The translations under genes and the position numbers were made by a program. The notes under the pieces were generated by a model. It did not search any database, was not told the origin of the DNA, and saw only the letters and a list, made by a program, of their open reading frames with translations. From Tumidithrix helvetica (GTDB lineage: Bacteria > Cyanobacteriota > Cyanobacteriia > Pseudanabaenales > Pseudanabaenaceae): a stretch of 64,000 nt of DNA. Below, one piece after another: positions 17,461-26,665 of this stretch; position 1 is the first letter of the stretch, and each line of letters begins with the position of its first letter. The DNA lies in NCBI RefSeq assembly GCF_965232925.1, contig NZ_CBDDRA010000015.1, forward strand, positions 76,849 to 140,848. The letters run 5' to 3'.

Positions 17461-18357
17461 TTAAGGCATTTGGGGAATAGGAAGCAAGCTCAGTTCAGTC
17501 AAAATCTGCTTGGCGATCTTGATACGGGCTTTGGCATCATCAGGTTTCTGAATGTCGATGTTAATTGCAAAGAAAAAGGCGCGATCGCCGCGTTCCAGAT
17601 AGCCCACGAACCAACCAAGATTAGGGCTTGTAGAACTCGCCCAACCTGTTTTCCCCCTTAGAATATACTCGCTGGTTTGTTCCCGAATCATGATATCTTT
17701 CACGATCGCCAGCGATCGGTTTGAGAATGGCAGCTTATTTTGATAGAACTTCACCAAAAAATCAATTTGTTCCTTGGGACTAATGCGGATCTTCCCATCC
17801 AGCCAAAAGCGATCGATGCCACCCCCAATATCCCGATTGCCATAATCTACAAGGTTGATATATCGTTGCATTCGTGCCAGCCCAATCCGCCTTGCCAGTT
17901 CTTGATAAAACCACACGGTTGAATATTCGATCGCCGATCGCAGGGTTTGATCTTGATTCCATTCTGGGATGTCTCGCTTAGTACCATCCCATTTAATGAC
18001 AACATTTTCATCGGCGATCGCACCCGTTTCTAAGGCAACCAAGGAGTTGAAAATTTTAAATGTAGAAGCAGGCAAAAACCTCGTTTTGGCTCGTTTGGCA
18101 TTGTAAACCAAATATCGATCTTGCTTGAGGTCATACAACAGAAAGGTTCCTTTGACGCCAGCCTGTTGAAAGTATTTGCCAAAGTCAGTGCGTTCTTGCC
18201 AGTTCTTGGGTATAGGTTCTGTAGATATTTGGGGCAATGTCACAGCATTCTCAGGGGATTTAGATTCTGGTTGAGGTGCTGCCCATGCCAGTCCCTGTGA
18301 AATTCCACTCAAACAGAGGATGCTTAATAGGAGCAGATATTTACTTTGCGGCGTCAT
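17461..18357 (-). CDS. Class D (OXA-type) beta-lactamase-like protein
   Basis: A 298-residue secreted serine hydrolase. Residues 1-27 form a signal peptide ending in SQGLAWA. All active-site elements of class D beta-lactamases are present in order: STFK (98-101, serine nucleophile and carboxylatable lysine), STV (146-148), YGN (172-174) and KTG (236-238), as well as YSTVWFYQ and FFFAINIDI. It should act in the periplasm, opening beta-lactam rings or possibly acting on cell-wall peptides; activity is not shown. Length and spacing match OXA enzymes. It is a single-gene unit between the debranching enzyme (same strand, 113 bases away) and divergent ispH. There are no integron or insertion-sequence features beside it, which suggests a resident chromosomal gene. 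Confidence 0.93.
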   Translation of the reverse strand: MTPQSKYLLLLSILCLSGISQGLAWAAPQPESKSPENAVTLPQISTEPIPKNWQERTDFGKYFQQAGVKGTFLLYDLKQDRYLVYNAKRAKTRFLPASTFKIFNSLVALETGAIADENVVIKWDGTKRDIPEWNQDQTLRSAIEYSTVWFYQELARRIGLARMQRYINLVDYGNRDIGGGIDRFWLDGKIRISPKEQIDFLVKFYQNKLPFSNRSLAIVKDIMIREQTSEYILRGKTGWASSTSPNLGWFVGYLERGDRAFFFAINIDIQKPDDAKARIKIAKQILTELSLLPIPQMP

Positions 18358-18769
18358 GGGAGTTCTCTTGCTTTTCAGGATTTCTTATCAATTGAGATTA
18401 AAGATCCTATCAAGATTCGAGACTCATGTTGAGATTAACCGCGAAAATGCTGTCCAGATTGAGCTGGATACTCACATGAATATCCTCTTGCATTTTTGCG
18501 ACAGATCGATTTTTGGGTTCCGTGCAGAGCGCAGTCTTTTAAAAAGATGCGTTGTCTCATTTTTTGAAAATGGAATTACGCCCCAAATATAGCTTTTGGG
18601 TATTTATTTCGTTAGCCCTATTTTGTCTTGGTTTTTTGTTTTTTATAGCAATCAAGTGTAGCAATCAGGCATGATTCAAAAGACTTCAGGCAGCTCGATT
18701 TGAGGATCCCTCACAACATTGGGCTCTAGATCGGCTTTAATAGTAGCAGCAGAAAATTTAGTAAATCTC
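18358..18769. other. Divergent intergenic region (beta-lactamase / ispH) with MITE copy D
   Basis: About 410 bases. A diverged MITE-like copy occupies about 18482-18576. The 190 bases before the ispH start include an AT-rich tract (18600-18650), but no promoter could be fixed. TTG 18719 is in frame with ispH but is a weaker start candidate. Confidence 0.6.
18482..18576 (+). repeat. MITE-like dispersed repeat, copy D (diverged)
   Basis: Shares GCGACAGATCG, GGTTCCGTGCAGAGCGCAGTC, AAAAAGATGCGTTG and TTTTTTGAAAATGG with copies A-C. Both outer ends are damaged (TCCTCTTGC at the left, GGAAT instead of GGTAT at the right), so it is an older copy. Confidence 0.7.
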
Positions 18770-20059
18770 ATGGATAATACCCTCGACACGCAACTAGAGC
18801 CAGAGACTGTTGACACGCAAACTGCGACTTTGGGCATCCCATCACTAGATCTTCAAACGCTCGATACGCAGGCTTTACGTCGATCGCTGCATAAGTCACC
18901 CAACTATCACCGTCACGGCTTTGGGCATGGTGAAGAAGCCGAAACCACGATGAAAAGTGAATATCACAGTGACTTAATCCAAACCATTCGCGATCGCGAC
19001 TATGTCTACACGCAGGGGGATGTCACGATTCACTTGGCAAAGTCTTTTGGTTTTTGTTGGGGCGTAGAGCGGGCGGTAGCGATGGCATACGAAACGCGCC
19101 AGCAGTTCCCCACCGAGCGAGTCTGGATTACCAATGAAATTATTCACAATCCCTTGGTCAACGCTCGGCTCAAGGAGATGAATGTGGAATTCATTCAAAC
19201 CGATGCCCAGGGTGGCAAAGACTTTTCAGGCGTGGCGCAGGGTGATGTCGTGATTTTGCCAGCCTTTGGCGCTAGCGTACAAGAAACGCAGTTTTTGAAT
19301 CGTGTCGGTTGTACGATTGTCGATACCACTTGTCCTTGGGTGTCTAAAGTCTGGAATCGTGTCGAGAAGCATAAAAAAGCAGATTTCACTTCGATCGTGC
19401 ATGGCAAGTACAACCACGAAGAGACGATCGCGACGATTTCCTATGCCAAGCGCTATCTGGTCGTGCTCAATCTTAAAGAAGCCGAATATGTATCGAACTA
19501 TATTCTCAAGGGCGGGGATAAGGACGAATTTCTCGCTAAATTCTCGAAAGCAATTTCCGAGGGCTTTGACCCCGATCGCGACTTACAAAGGGTAGGGGTT
19601 GCCAACCAAACCACCATGCTCAAAGGCGAAACCGAAGCGATCGGCAAGCTGTTTGAACGCACGATGATGCAACGGTATGGCGTGGAATCTTTAAACGAGC
19701 ACTTCCTTTCGTTTAATACGATCTGCGATGCCACTCAAGAGCGTCAAGATGCCATGATCGAGATCGTCGAAGAACCTCTAGATCTGATGATCGTGATTGG
19801 TGGCTATAACTCCTCAAACACGACGCACCTACAGGAAATGGCGATCGAACGGGGCTTGATTTCCTATCACATCGATAGCAGCGATCGGATTATTTCGGCC
19901 GCAGCGATCGAACATAAGCCTTTGGGCAAGCCCTTAGAAATTGCCTCGGACTGGTTGCCCGCAGGCAAATTGCGTATAGGCATTACCTCTGGGGCTTCTA
20001 CGCCCGATCGCGTCGTTGAGGATACGATCGAAAAGATCTTTGCACTCAAATCCGCTTAG
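18770..20059 (+). CDS. ispH: 4-hydroxy-3-methylbut-2-enyl diphosphate reductase
   Basis: About 429 residues from ATG 18770. It is the last enzyme of the MEP isoprenoid pathway, reducing HMBPP to IPP and DMAPP with a [4Fe-4S] cluster. The three cluster cysteines lie in GFCWGVERA, DTTCPWVSKVW and FNTICDATQERQ. The N-terminal extension with RRSLHKSPNYHRHGFGH is typical of the long cyanobacterial and plastid form. TTG 18719 would add 17 residues with no family support, so ATG is preferred. The next gene begins 3 bases after the stop, giving a probable operon with the spermidine-synthase-like gene. Confidence 0.96.
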   Translation: MDNTLDTQLEPETVDTQTATLGIPSLDLQTLDTQALRRSLHKSPNYHRHGFGHGEEAETTMKSEYHSDLIQTIRDRDYVYTQGDVTIHLAKSFGFCWGVERAVAMAYETRQQFPTERVWITNEIIHNPLVNARLKEMNVEFIQTDAQGGKDFSGVAQGDVVILPAFGASVQETQFLNRVGCTIVDTTCPWVSKVWNRVEKHKKADFTSIVHGKYNHEETIATISYAKRYLVVLNLKEAEYVSNYILKGGDKDEFLAKFSKAISEGFDPDRDLQRVGVANQTTMLKGETEAIGKLFERTMMQRYGVESLNEHFLSFNTICDATQERQDAMIEIVEEPLDLMIVIGGYNSSNTTHLQEMAIERGLISYHIDSSDRIISAAAIEHKPLGKPLEIASDWLPAGKLRIGITSGASTPDRVVEDTIEKIFALKSA

Positions 20060-20062
20060 ATC

Positions 20063-22186
20063 GTGACAGGATTATTTGCTACGACCCTTGCGCTCAGTGC
20101 CTTTTTACTGTTCTGGGTGCAGTTAATGTCTGCAAAGCTGATCTTGCCCCTGTTGGGCGGTACGCCTGCGGTTTGGAATACTTGCCTTGTTTTTTTTCAG
20201 GCAGTTTTACTGTTGGGCTACAGCTACGCGCATTGGGCATCTCGGCTGAAGCTTACATATCAAGTTGGATTGCAGATTGGCTTCATGCTTGTCGCGATCG
20301 CTTTTCTGCCAATTCAGATCGCCAGCCAGGATCTGCCGCCCACCAATGCCAATCCGAGTTTCTGGCTATTGGGCTTGCTCTGCCGTACCGTCGGACTACC
20401 CTTTTTTTGCGTGTCCACGTTAGCCCCATTGATTCAGCAGTGGTTCCATCTGAGATCCAAACAGGAGCGAGCAAATCCCTACAAGTTTTATGCGGCTAGT
20501 AATGGTGGTAGCTTACTTGCTCTGATCGCCTACCCGACGGCGATTGAATCTCAGTTACGGCTCAGCGATCAGACCTGGTTATGGACTGGAGGCTATCTTG
20601 GCTTAATTTGTCTAGTATGTGCAAGTGGATTTGCCAGCATTCGGGTCGGTAGTAAAAACGCTAACCAAATTTCTGGTCTTGAGAATTTGCCTTTACTTCC
20701 AGACCTTCCATCTTCGGAATTACCTTCACAAGATTATCTAGAATCAGAGCGAATTCCAAATTCTCCACCCAAACCTCCTACGGGCAAGCAAAAATGGCGA
20801 TGGATCGTACTGGCAGCTCTTCCCTCTAGTCTATTGATGGGCGTAACCACCCATGTCACCACCGATATCACACCGATTCCATTACTATGGGCAATTCCCC
20901 TAGGGATTTATCTATTCACCTTTGTGTTAGTATTCGCTCCCAAACCAGTACTGTTGAATCCAGCGATCGCTACGTTCGTTCCTACCTGTGTGGGTCTCAC
21001 GTTACTGAGCAGCCACATTACGGGAATTTCTATCTTCCTTCAGTTGCCGCTGCATTTGATTGCGGTAGCACTCTTGATGTGGGGCTGTCATAGCGAATTA
21101 GCAAAGGCTAAACCCGATCCGCAATATCTAACGAGTTTTTACCTGTATTTAGCACTCGGTGGCGTGTTGGGTGGTCTCTTTAATAGTCTTTTAGCACCGA
21201 TCGCCTTCAGTTGGCTATTGGAGTACCCACTAGTTTTGGTGCTGACCGTATTCTTTTTGAAGTTCCCTCAAACGCGAATTCTGCGCAACCTCTATATGCT
21301 GCAATTAGGCATTATGCTCTCGATCGCAGTTGTCGGTCTCAATACTCCACGCGTCACAGGACATTTACTCGCTCAAGAACGTAGTTTTTTTGGCGTGTAT
21401 CGCGTTAGCAAAGTCAAGGTGGAGTCTCAAGAGCAAATTGTGTTCTCTCACGGCACGACCATTCACGGGAGACAGAGCACCAATCCTCAGCAAAAGATGG
21501 AACCTTTAAGTTATTTCTCCCATTCTTCGGGAATTGGTCAATTATTTGCGGCAATCTCCTCTAAACCATCCCTGCGTGTCGGGGCTGTCGGTTTGGGTGT
21601 AGGAACGATCGCTGCCTATGGTAAAGCCGATCAAGACTGGACGTTCTATGAAATCGATCCCCTGGTGGAAGCGATCGCGCGAAAATATTTTAGCTACCTT
21701 TCGGACTCACCAGCCAAGATTAAGGTTGCGATCGGCGATGGTCGCCTCACCTTAGCCAAAGCTGACCAATTCTACGATCTAATCGTGTTAGATGTGTTTA
21801 GCTCCGATGCGATTCCCGTTCATTTACTTACTCGCGAAGCTTTTGCAACCTATCTTTCCAAACTCGCCCCTGATGGTGCGATCGCATTTCACATCACCAA
21901 TCGCTATTTAGACCTTGCCCCTGTACTTGGGAAGCTAGCAGAAAATTCGAGTTTAATCGCACTCAAATATCGCAACAATATGTCTCTCTTGCAACCTAAA
22001 CTCAGTGATTATCCATCAACTTCTATTGGGAATTCTCCTTCAACTTGGGTGGTTTTAGCACGTAACCCCAGTTCCATTCAGAGTCTCATTGCAGATAGTC
22101 GTTGGACTAAAATCGAAGCCCCAAATCAAGCTTTATGGACGGATGATTATTCCAATCTCTTTAGTGTCATGTCAGTTCGCAAATGA
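20063..22186 (+). CDS. Membrane-fused spermidine-synthase-like protein
   Basis: A 707-residue protein. About the first 430 residues carry ten or more membrane helices (opening LFATTLALSAFLLFWVQLMSA and later GVTTHVTTDITPIPLLWAIP). The C-terminal 220 residues are a spermidine-synthase-type Rossmann domain with VGAVGLGVGTIAAYG, FYEIDP, IGDGRLTLA and IVLDVFSSDAIP. It belongs to the 'fused MFS/spermidine synthase' family; the chemistry of these membrane forms is not established, and aminopropyl or methyl transfer is possible. The start is GTG 20063, 3 bases after ispH. An MTA phosphorylase gene lies about 590 bases downstream, which fits aminopropyl transfer because that reaction releases MTA. 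Confidence 0.87.
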   Translation: MTGLFATTLALSAFLLFWVQLMSAKLILPLLGGTPAVWNTCLVFFQAVLLLGYSYAHWASRLKLTYQVGLQIGFMLVAIAFLPIQIASQDLPPTNANPSFWLLGLLCRTVGLPFFCVSTLAPLIQQWFHLRSKQERANPYKFYAASNGGSLLALIAYPTAIESQLRLSDQTWLWTGGYLGLICLVCASGFASIRVGSKNANQISGLENLPLLPDLPSSELPSQDYLESERIPNSPPKPPTGKQKWRWIVLAALPSSLLMGVTTHVTTDITPIPLLWAIPLGIYLFTFVLVFAPKPVLLNPAIATFVPTCVGLTLLSSHITGISIFLQLPLHLIAVALLMWGCHSELAKAKPDPQYLTSFYLYLALGGVLGGLFNSLLAPIAFSWLLEYPLVLVLTVFFLKFPQTRILRNLYMLQLGIMLSIAVVGLNTPRVTGHLLAQERSFFGVYRVSKVKVESQEQIVFSHGTTIHGRQSTNPQQKMEPLSYFSHSSGIGQLFAAISSKPSLRVGAVGLGVGTIAAYGKADQDWTFYEIDPLVEAIARKYFSYLSDSPAKIKVAIGDGRLTLAKADQFYDLIVLDVFSSDAIPVHLLTREAFATYLSKLAPDGAIAFHITNRYLDLAPVLGKLAENSSLIALKYRNNMSLLQPKLSDYPSTSIGNSPSTWVVLARNPSSIQSLIADSRWTKIEAPNQALWTDDYSNLFSVMSVRK

Positions 22187-22775
22187 TAGGATAATGCCTT
22201 AGAATTAAGGTATGAGAGTACCCCTTTAAATCCCAAATTGCCCCTACACTAACAATGTAATTGAAGACATATTCATCTGAATACGAGATCGTTAGAAAAT
22301 ATCAGTAGCCTACGATGCAGTATGACTCAAGTCAAATTAAATTTAAAAATATTCCTAGACTTGACAATCTAGTGAATAGAAATTGTTGCCGCACATATCT
22401 CTATTTTTTTAGCGATAGATTACCTCAACAGAATGATATTGACCAAATAGCCAGTAGTCTAGCAGCTTGTCGAAGAGAAGATTTTGCCACTAGAATAAAG
22501 GTAATAGCAAGGTAGCATGTGATGATACGAAAATTCAAAACAGCAGAATATGATGCGATTCTCTTTGTGTGACTTGACTAAATCCACTGGAGAATGGAAC
22601 CTTTTTTGTTTAGCTTTCAATTTCAGACGCTTACACCAACTCATGTTGAAAAAAGTTGTTTCTCCGAAAGGCTACTAGAGTGATTGTATTTGTAGATATA
22701 GCGCTTACCCAAATGTTCTGAAAGCATGCTAATTTTAGTCTGAACTATACAAAACCTGTAGTAAGGACTCTCGAT
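22187..22775. other. Intergenic region between the SpeE-like gene and mtnP
   Basis: 589 bases, AT-rich compared with both neighbours. A 66-codon frame at 22315-22515 has no ribosome site and no recognisable family, so it is not called. No repeat copies or strong hairpins were seen. The last 40 bases carry the mtnP leader with GTAAGGAC as a weak ribosome site. Confidence 0.5.
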
Positions 22776-23666
22776 ATGAGTGAAGCGATCGCAGTCAGCG
22801 CCAAAATTGGTATCATCGGTGGAAGCGGACTCTATAAAATGTCTGCCCTCACCGAGGTTCAAGAAATTCAGATTGATACCCCCTTTGGTAGCCCTTCTGA
22901 TGCCTTGATCTATGGCAAGCTTTCTGGTACGCCTGTGGTATTTCTGGCTCGACATGGGCGATCGCATCATCTCTTGCCCACCGAAGTTCCCTATCGCGCC
23001 AATATCTATGCCATGAAGAGTTTAGGCGTAGAATACATCATCTCAGCATCAGCGGTCGGCTCGTTGCGAGCCGAGGCAAAGCCTGTCGATATGGTGGTTC
23101 CCGATCAGTTCATCGATCGCACCCGTTTGAGAACTTCGACATTTTTTGGTAATGGAGTAGTAGCCCATATTGCCTTTGCCGATCCGATTTGCCATGCCCT
23201 TGCAGATATTCTTGCCACTACAGCGGAGAGTCTCGAGCTGGGCGAAACCCAAATCCATCGAGGCGGAACCTATGTCTGTATGGAAGGTCCTGCATTTTCT
23301 ACCAAAGCCGAATCCTTTCTCTATCGCAGTTGGGGCGCAAAAGTAATTGGCATGACCAATCTCACCGAGGCAAAATTAGCCAGAGAAGCTGAAATTGCCT
23401 ATGCAACCTTGGCTCTGGTCACAGACTATGACTGCTGGCACGAAGATCATGACAGCGTTACCGTGAGCATGATTCTTGAGAATCTGCATAAAAATGCCAC
23501 AAATGCCCAAACCGTAATTCAGGCAGTGGTTGAGAAACTTGCAACCAATCCACCTAAATCAGAAGCCCACACGGCTTTACAGTATGCGATTTTGACCGAT
23601 CTCAGCAAGGTTCCATCTGACGCGATCGCTCGGCTAGGCATCATTATTTCCAAATACCTCAAGTAG
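22776..23666 (+). CDS. mtnP: S-methyl-5'-thioadenosine phosphorylase
   Basis: A 296-residue member of the purine nucleoside phosphorylase superfamily, MTAP branch. Visible motifs are IGIIGGSGLYKM (phosphate loop), FLARHGRSHHLLPTEVPYRANIYA, YVCMEGPAFSTKAES and VIGMTNLTEAKLAREAE, with the acidic TDYDCWHED near the purine site. It splits MTA, the by-product of polyamine synthesis, into adenine and methylthioribose-1-phosphate for methionine salvage. Length and start (ATG 22776) match the family. It stands alone on the plus strand, downstream of the spermidine-synthase-like gene. Confidence 0.95.
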   Translation: MSEAIAVSAKIGIIGGSGLYKMSALTEVQEIQIDTPFGSPSDALIYGKLSGTPVVFLARHGRSHHLLPTEVPYRANIYAMKSLGVEYIISASAVGSLRAEAKPVDMVVPDQFIDRTRLRTSTFFGNGVVAHIAFADPICHALADILATTAESLELGETQIHRGGTYVCMEGPAFSTKAESFLYRSWGAKVIGMTNLTEAKLAREAEIAYATLALVTDYDCWHEDHDSVTVSMILENLHKNATNAQTVIQAVVEKLATNPPKSEAHTALQYAILTDLSKVPSDAIARLGIIISKYLK

Positions 23667-23989
23667 TAGAATAACGTCAGTTTGGGATAAGAGAACCTAA
23701 AGCGCTATACATCACAAGGATCTCCCCCAGCCCCCTTGAAAAAAGGGGGAGAATTCACTTGTCCCCCTTTTTTAAGGGGGATGCCCGATAGGGCAGGGGG
23801 ATCAAACCCCTCGGTTACAGCAAGTTGGCTTGCTTTGTTCCGAAATCCTTAACCCGAATTCACGTTAGAATAGTCATCTGACTGATTTTTGGATGCAATC
23901 CAGCTAGTACTTAGGAGACAGTATTTTAGGCCAATTGCTGGGTTCATCTTTTAGTAAGATTTTTGAGGATTTTTGCCGATTCTGTAGAT
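23667..23989. other. Convergent intergenic region with C/G-run repeat
   Basis: 323 bases between convergent mtnP and rmlA. It holds the palindromic repeat at 23718-23812. The remainder (23813-23989) shows no gene. Confidence 0.6.
23718..23812. repeat. Palindromic dispersed repeat with C/G runs
   Basis: Two hairpins in a row, CCCCCTTGAAAAAAGGGGGAG and CCCCCTTTTTTAAGGGGG, are flanked by GGATCTCCCCCAGC and its near-inverse GCAGGGGGATC. This layout is common in cyanobacterial intergenic DNA. The hairpins could also end transcription of both convergent genes. A related single unit lies at 29982-30014. Confidence 0.75.
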
Positions 23990-25060
23990 TTAAAGCTCTA
24001 ACTGCGAATCATCACCAACCATCAATCGTAATGCTGTCGGGCGATTTGGTGCCACACTTAAGCAAACACGTCTACCAATGACGCTATCGATAATGCGCTG
24101 TTGAATCCCCAAAATCTTGACATCATCGAGAATCACACAATGTTCGATATCTGCATCTGTAATCTTAACTTGGTCGGCAATACTTGTATAAGGTCCAATA
24201 AAAGCATTCTCTAGATGACAGTTTTGCCCAATAATTACCGGCCCACGAATTTTGCAGTTGATAATTTGCGAACCTGTACCAATTTGTACGCGTCCGCTAA
24301 TTTTGCTGGCTTTATCGACTTGTCCAAATATTCCAGAGGTGAGACGGGCATCTAAAATAATTTGGTTGGCGGCGAGAATGTCATCCTTTTTCCCTGTATC
24401 TAACCACCAACCCTCTAATTCAGAAGCTTCTACATTTTTGCCTGCGTCAATCAACCGTTGAATCGCATCCGTAATTTCTAACTCGCCTCTAGCTGACGGC
24501 TGAATCTCTGCGATCGCCTGATGAATTGCCGTTGAGAAAAAGTAAACTCCCACTAACGCCAAATTGGAAGGCGGATGTTTGGGTTTTTCAATTAATTGGA
24601 TTACTTTCCCATTATCGTCGATCGTTGCTACTCCAAAGGCAGTGGGGTCAGGTACTTGACGCAACAGAATGAGCGCATCATTCTGTTTTTGAAGGAATCG
24701 ATCTAAAAATTGTCCCAGTGGGGCTTCAATTAGGTTATCTCCTAAAAACATAACAAACGGAGAATCCTTTAAAAAAGCCTGCGACACCTTTACTGCATGG
24801 GCTAAACCTGCGGGCTGAGATTGCAGAATGTATTCGATCTTGGCACCAAAGCGATCGCCATTGCCAATTTTTGTTTGGACTTCTGCACCTGTTTCTGGGC
24901 TAATAACGATACCAATGTCTTGGATTCCAGCAGAGACAATGCTTTCGATACAGTACGCGAGAATTGGTTTATTCGCCACTGGTACGAGTTGCTTTGCTCC
25001 TGTATATGCAATTGGACGAAGGCGAGTCCCCCTGCCACCAGAGAGAATGAGAGCTTTCAT
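23990..25060 (-). CDS. Glucose-1-phosphate thymidylyltransferase (long form)
   Basis: A 356-residue nucleotidyltransferase that makes dTDP-glucose from dTTP and glucose-1-phosphate, the first step to dTDP-deoxysugars. The N-terminal domain has the pyrophosphorylase signature LSGGRGTRLRP with IAYTGAKQLVPVANKPI and MFLGDNLIEAP. From about residue 250 a left-handed beta-helix tail follows (IGTGSQIINCKIRGPVIIGQN), as in the long StrD/RmlA-like class, longer than the 290-residue RfbA. ATG 25060 is preceded by AAGGATACCGCTC. The dTDP-glucose dehydratase gene lies 187 bases upstream on the same strand, supporting a shared pathway. Confidence 0.9.
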   Translation of the reverse strand: MKALILSGGRGTRLRPIAYTGAKQLVPVANKPILAYCIESIVSAGIQDIGIVISPETGAEVQTKIGNGDRFGAKIEYILQSQPAGLAHAVKVSQAFLKDSPFVMFLGDNLIEAPLGQFLDRFLQKQNDALILLRQVPDPTAFGVATIDDNGKVIQLIEKPKHPPSNLALVGVYFFSTAIHQAIAEIQPSARGELEITDAIQRLIDAGKNVEASELEGWWLDTGKKDDILAANQIILDARLTSGIFGQVDKASKISGRVQIGTGSQIINCKIRGPVIIGQNCHLENAFIGPYTSIADQVKITDADIEHCVILDDVKILGIQQRIIDSVIGRRVCLSVAPNRPTALRLMVGDDSQLEL

Positions 25061-25247
25061 GAGCGGTATCCTTTCTCACGTAAATATGCTGCATTGTAGG
25101 TATGAGTAGGAATTATCATAAATATTCGGATTTTCTGCATAGGCTTGTATGGGGATGGATGAGGGCGATCGCCACTAAACATATAGTCCCGTACTCATTT
25201 AAACGTACAATGCTTTCATTGCACGACAGTCACAGATCGGGTTTTTC

Positions 25248-26264
25248 TTATCGAGAATACCACTGCATGTAATGCTCGCTAAAGGCTTCTTTATTTTTTA
25301 AGCGTTGCCACCAATCTGAATGTCCTTGATACCATGCTACAGTTTGTGCCAGACCACGGGAGAAGTCCCACTGGCGTAACCAGCCTAGCGACTCAGCACT
25401 ACTAGGATCGACGGAATAGCGATAGTCATGCCCAGGGCGATCGGTCACAAACTGCATCAATGATTCAGGTTGCTTGAGTAACGCCAACACCTGATGCGCT
25501 ACTTCTATGCCTGAGACCGCTAGTCTTGCCCCAAGGTTATAAGCTCTACCACTTTCTCCAAATTGCAAAACCGTATCAATGCCCGAACAGTGATCTTCCA
25601 CATGGAGATAATCTCGAACAGCAGAACCATCACCATATACGGGTAAGGATTTTCCTTCTAGGGCATTTGTAATAAATAGGGGAATAATTTTTTCGGGATA
25701 TTGATTTGAGCCATAGGTATTAGAACCCCGAGTTACGACAGCATTCAAGCCGTAGCTGATATGGTAAGAGAACACCAGATGCTCTGCCCCCGCTTTAGAA
25801 GCGGCATAGGGACTGCGCGGAGCCAAGGCATCAGACTCTAAAGAATGGCGATCTGTGCCTGATAAGTCTCCATATACTTCATCGGTTGACACATGGACAA
25901 ACCGCTTAACTTGCCGATCGCGTGCAGCTTCTAGGAGCACCAAAGTTCCTTGGATATTGGTACTAATAAAGGGATAGGGATCCTTAAGGCTGCGATCGAC
26001 ATGGCTTTCAGCCGCAAAATTGATCATGCAGTCTATGCCTTCGGTAGCTTTTTGGACATCTTGCGGATCGGCAATATCACCCTGAATGAATGTGATGCGA
26101 TCGCTCACTGCACTTAGGTTCTCTAGGTTCCCTGCATAGGTGAGTTTATCAAGAACCACGATCTCCCAGGTAGGATGATGCTGAAGCGCATAGCGGACAT
26201 AGTTAGAACCAATAAAGCCAGCTCCACCTGTCACCAGCACTTTTTTAATCAAATTTTGAGCCAT
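25248..26264 (-). CDS. rfbB: dTDP-glucose 4,6-dehydratase
   Basis: A 338-residue extended short-chain dehydrogenase. The NAD-binding motif is VTGGAGFIGSNYVRYAL (about 11-27). Catalytic elements are STDEVYGDL (Asp/Glu) and SPYAASKAGAEH (Tyr-x3-Lys), with NTYGSNQYPEKIIPLF and RPGHDYRYSVD as further RmlB signatures. It converts dTDP-glucose to dTDP-4-keto-6-deoxyglucose for surface polysaccharide. It precedes the thymidylyltransferase gene in the same direction. A MITE-like copy lies about 85 bases upstream of its start, where the promoter should be. Confidence 0.95.
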   Translation of the reverse strand: MAQNLIKKVLVTGGAGFIGSNYVRYALQHHPTWEIVVLDKLTYAGNLENLSAVSDRITFIQGDIADPQDVQKATEGIDCMINFAAESHVDRSLKDPYPFISTNIQGTLVLLEAARDRQVKRFVHVSTDEVYGDLSGTDRHSLESDALAPRSPYAASKAGAEHLVFSYHISYGLNAVVTRGSNTYGSNQYPEKIIPLFITNALEGKSLPVYGDGSAVRDYLHVEDHCSGIDTVLQFGESGRAYNLGARLAVSGIEVAHQVLALLKQPESLMQFVTDRPGHDYRYSVDPSSAESLGWLRQWDFSRGLAQTVAWYQGHSDWWQRLKNKEAFSEHYMQWYSR

Positions 26265-26349
26265 ACAAGTTAGAATTTGCCACTTTATAAATCATACTCT
26301 GTCTCGACCCTTCAAATGGAAGTTCTGAGGTTATTAACCCAGCAACCTT

Positions 26350-26452
26350 ATACAAGTTTCAAAAAAAGATGTAACGCATCTTTTTTTAAAAAGCCCTCGC
26401 TCAGTGCGGAATCCAAACCCCGATCTGTCGCAAATTTAAGAGAAATTGGTCT
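26350..26452 (-). repeat. MITE-like dispersed repeat, copy E
   Basis: Minus-orientation copy starting ATACAAGTTTC and ending AGAGAAATTGGTCTT. It contains GATGTAACGCATC, a broken GC block (CCCTCGCTCAGTGCGGAATCC) and CCGATCTGTCGCAAATTTAAG. Its GC palindrome has lost symmetry relative to copy C. Confidence 0.75.
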
Positions 26453-26565
26453 TAGATATTAAAGGAGATCCCGTTGTTTCAGGAGCCGCCGCAAAAAAAA
26501 ATGCACGCTCTATTACTGCCAAGTTAATAGGTTACTATCATCAGAGTTTTGCTGCCTCAATGCCC

Positions 26566-26665
26566 TAAGATTTGCCACTTTGACCAATTAGATAGTCTGG
26601 TCTTTTTCTTGCTGGGGTGCACTAATTTCCCACTCTCGATCGGTTAAACTACTTGCGTATGCCAT
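26566..26665 (-). pseudogene. Remnant of an IS5-type transposase N-terminus
   Basis: From ATG 26665 on the minus strand the translation reads MAYASSLTDREWEI, the usual opening of IS5-family transposases. After CAPQ-like residues the frame must shift by one to continue as SKKKTRLSNWSKWQIL, which corresponds to the family's conserved KKKTRPSNWSKR.IL region. The rest is missing. It is a short, frameshifted fossil of about 33 codons. The family assignment rests on remembered consensus and would need an ISfinder search. Confidence 0.6.

Noticed and set aside
22315..22515. 66-codon plus-strand frame between the SpeE-like gene and mtnP
   Set aside because: No ribosome site, no recognisable family and AT-rich composition; it could be a remnant but cannot be supported.
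26277..26462. Plus-strand 61-codon frame
   Set aside because: Most of it is MITE copy E, and similar peptides appear wherever the repeat is read through.
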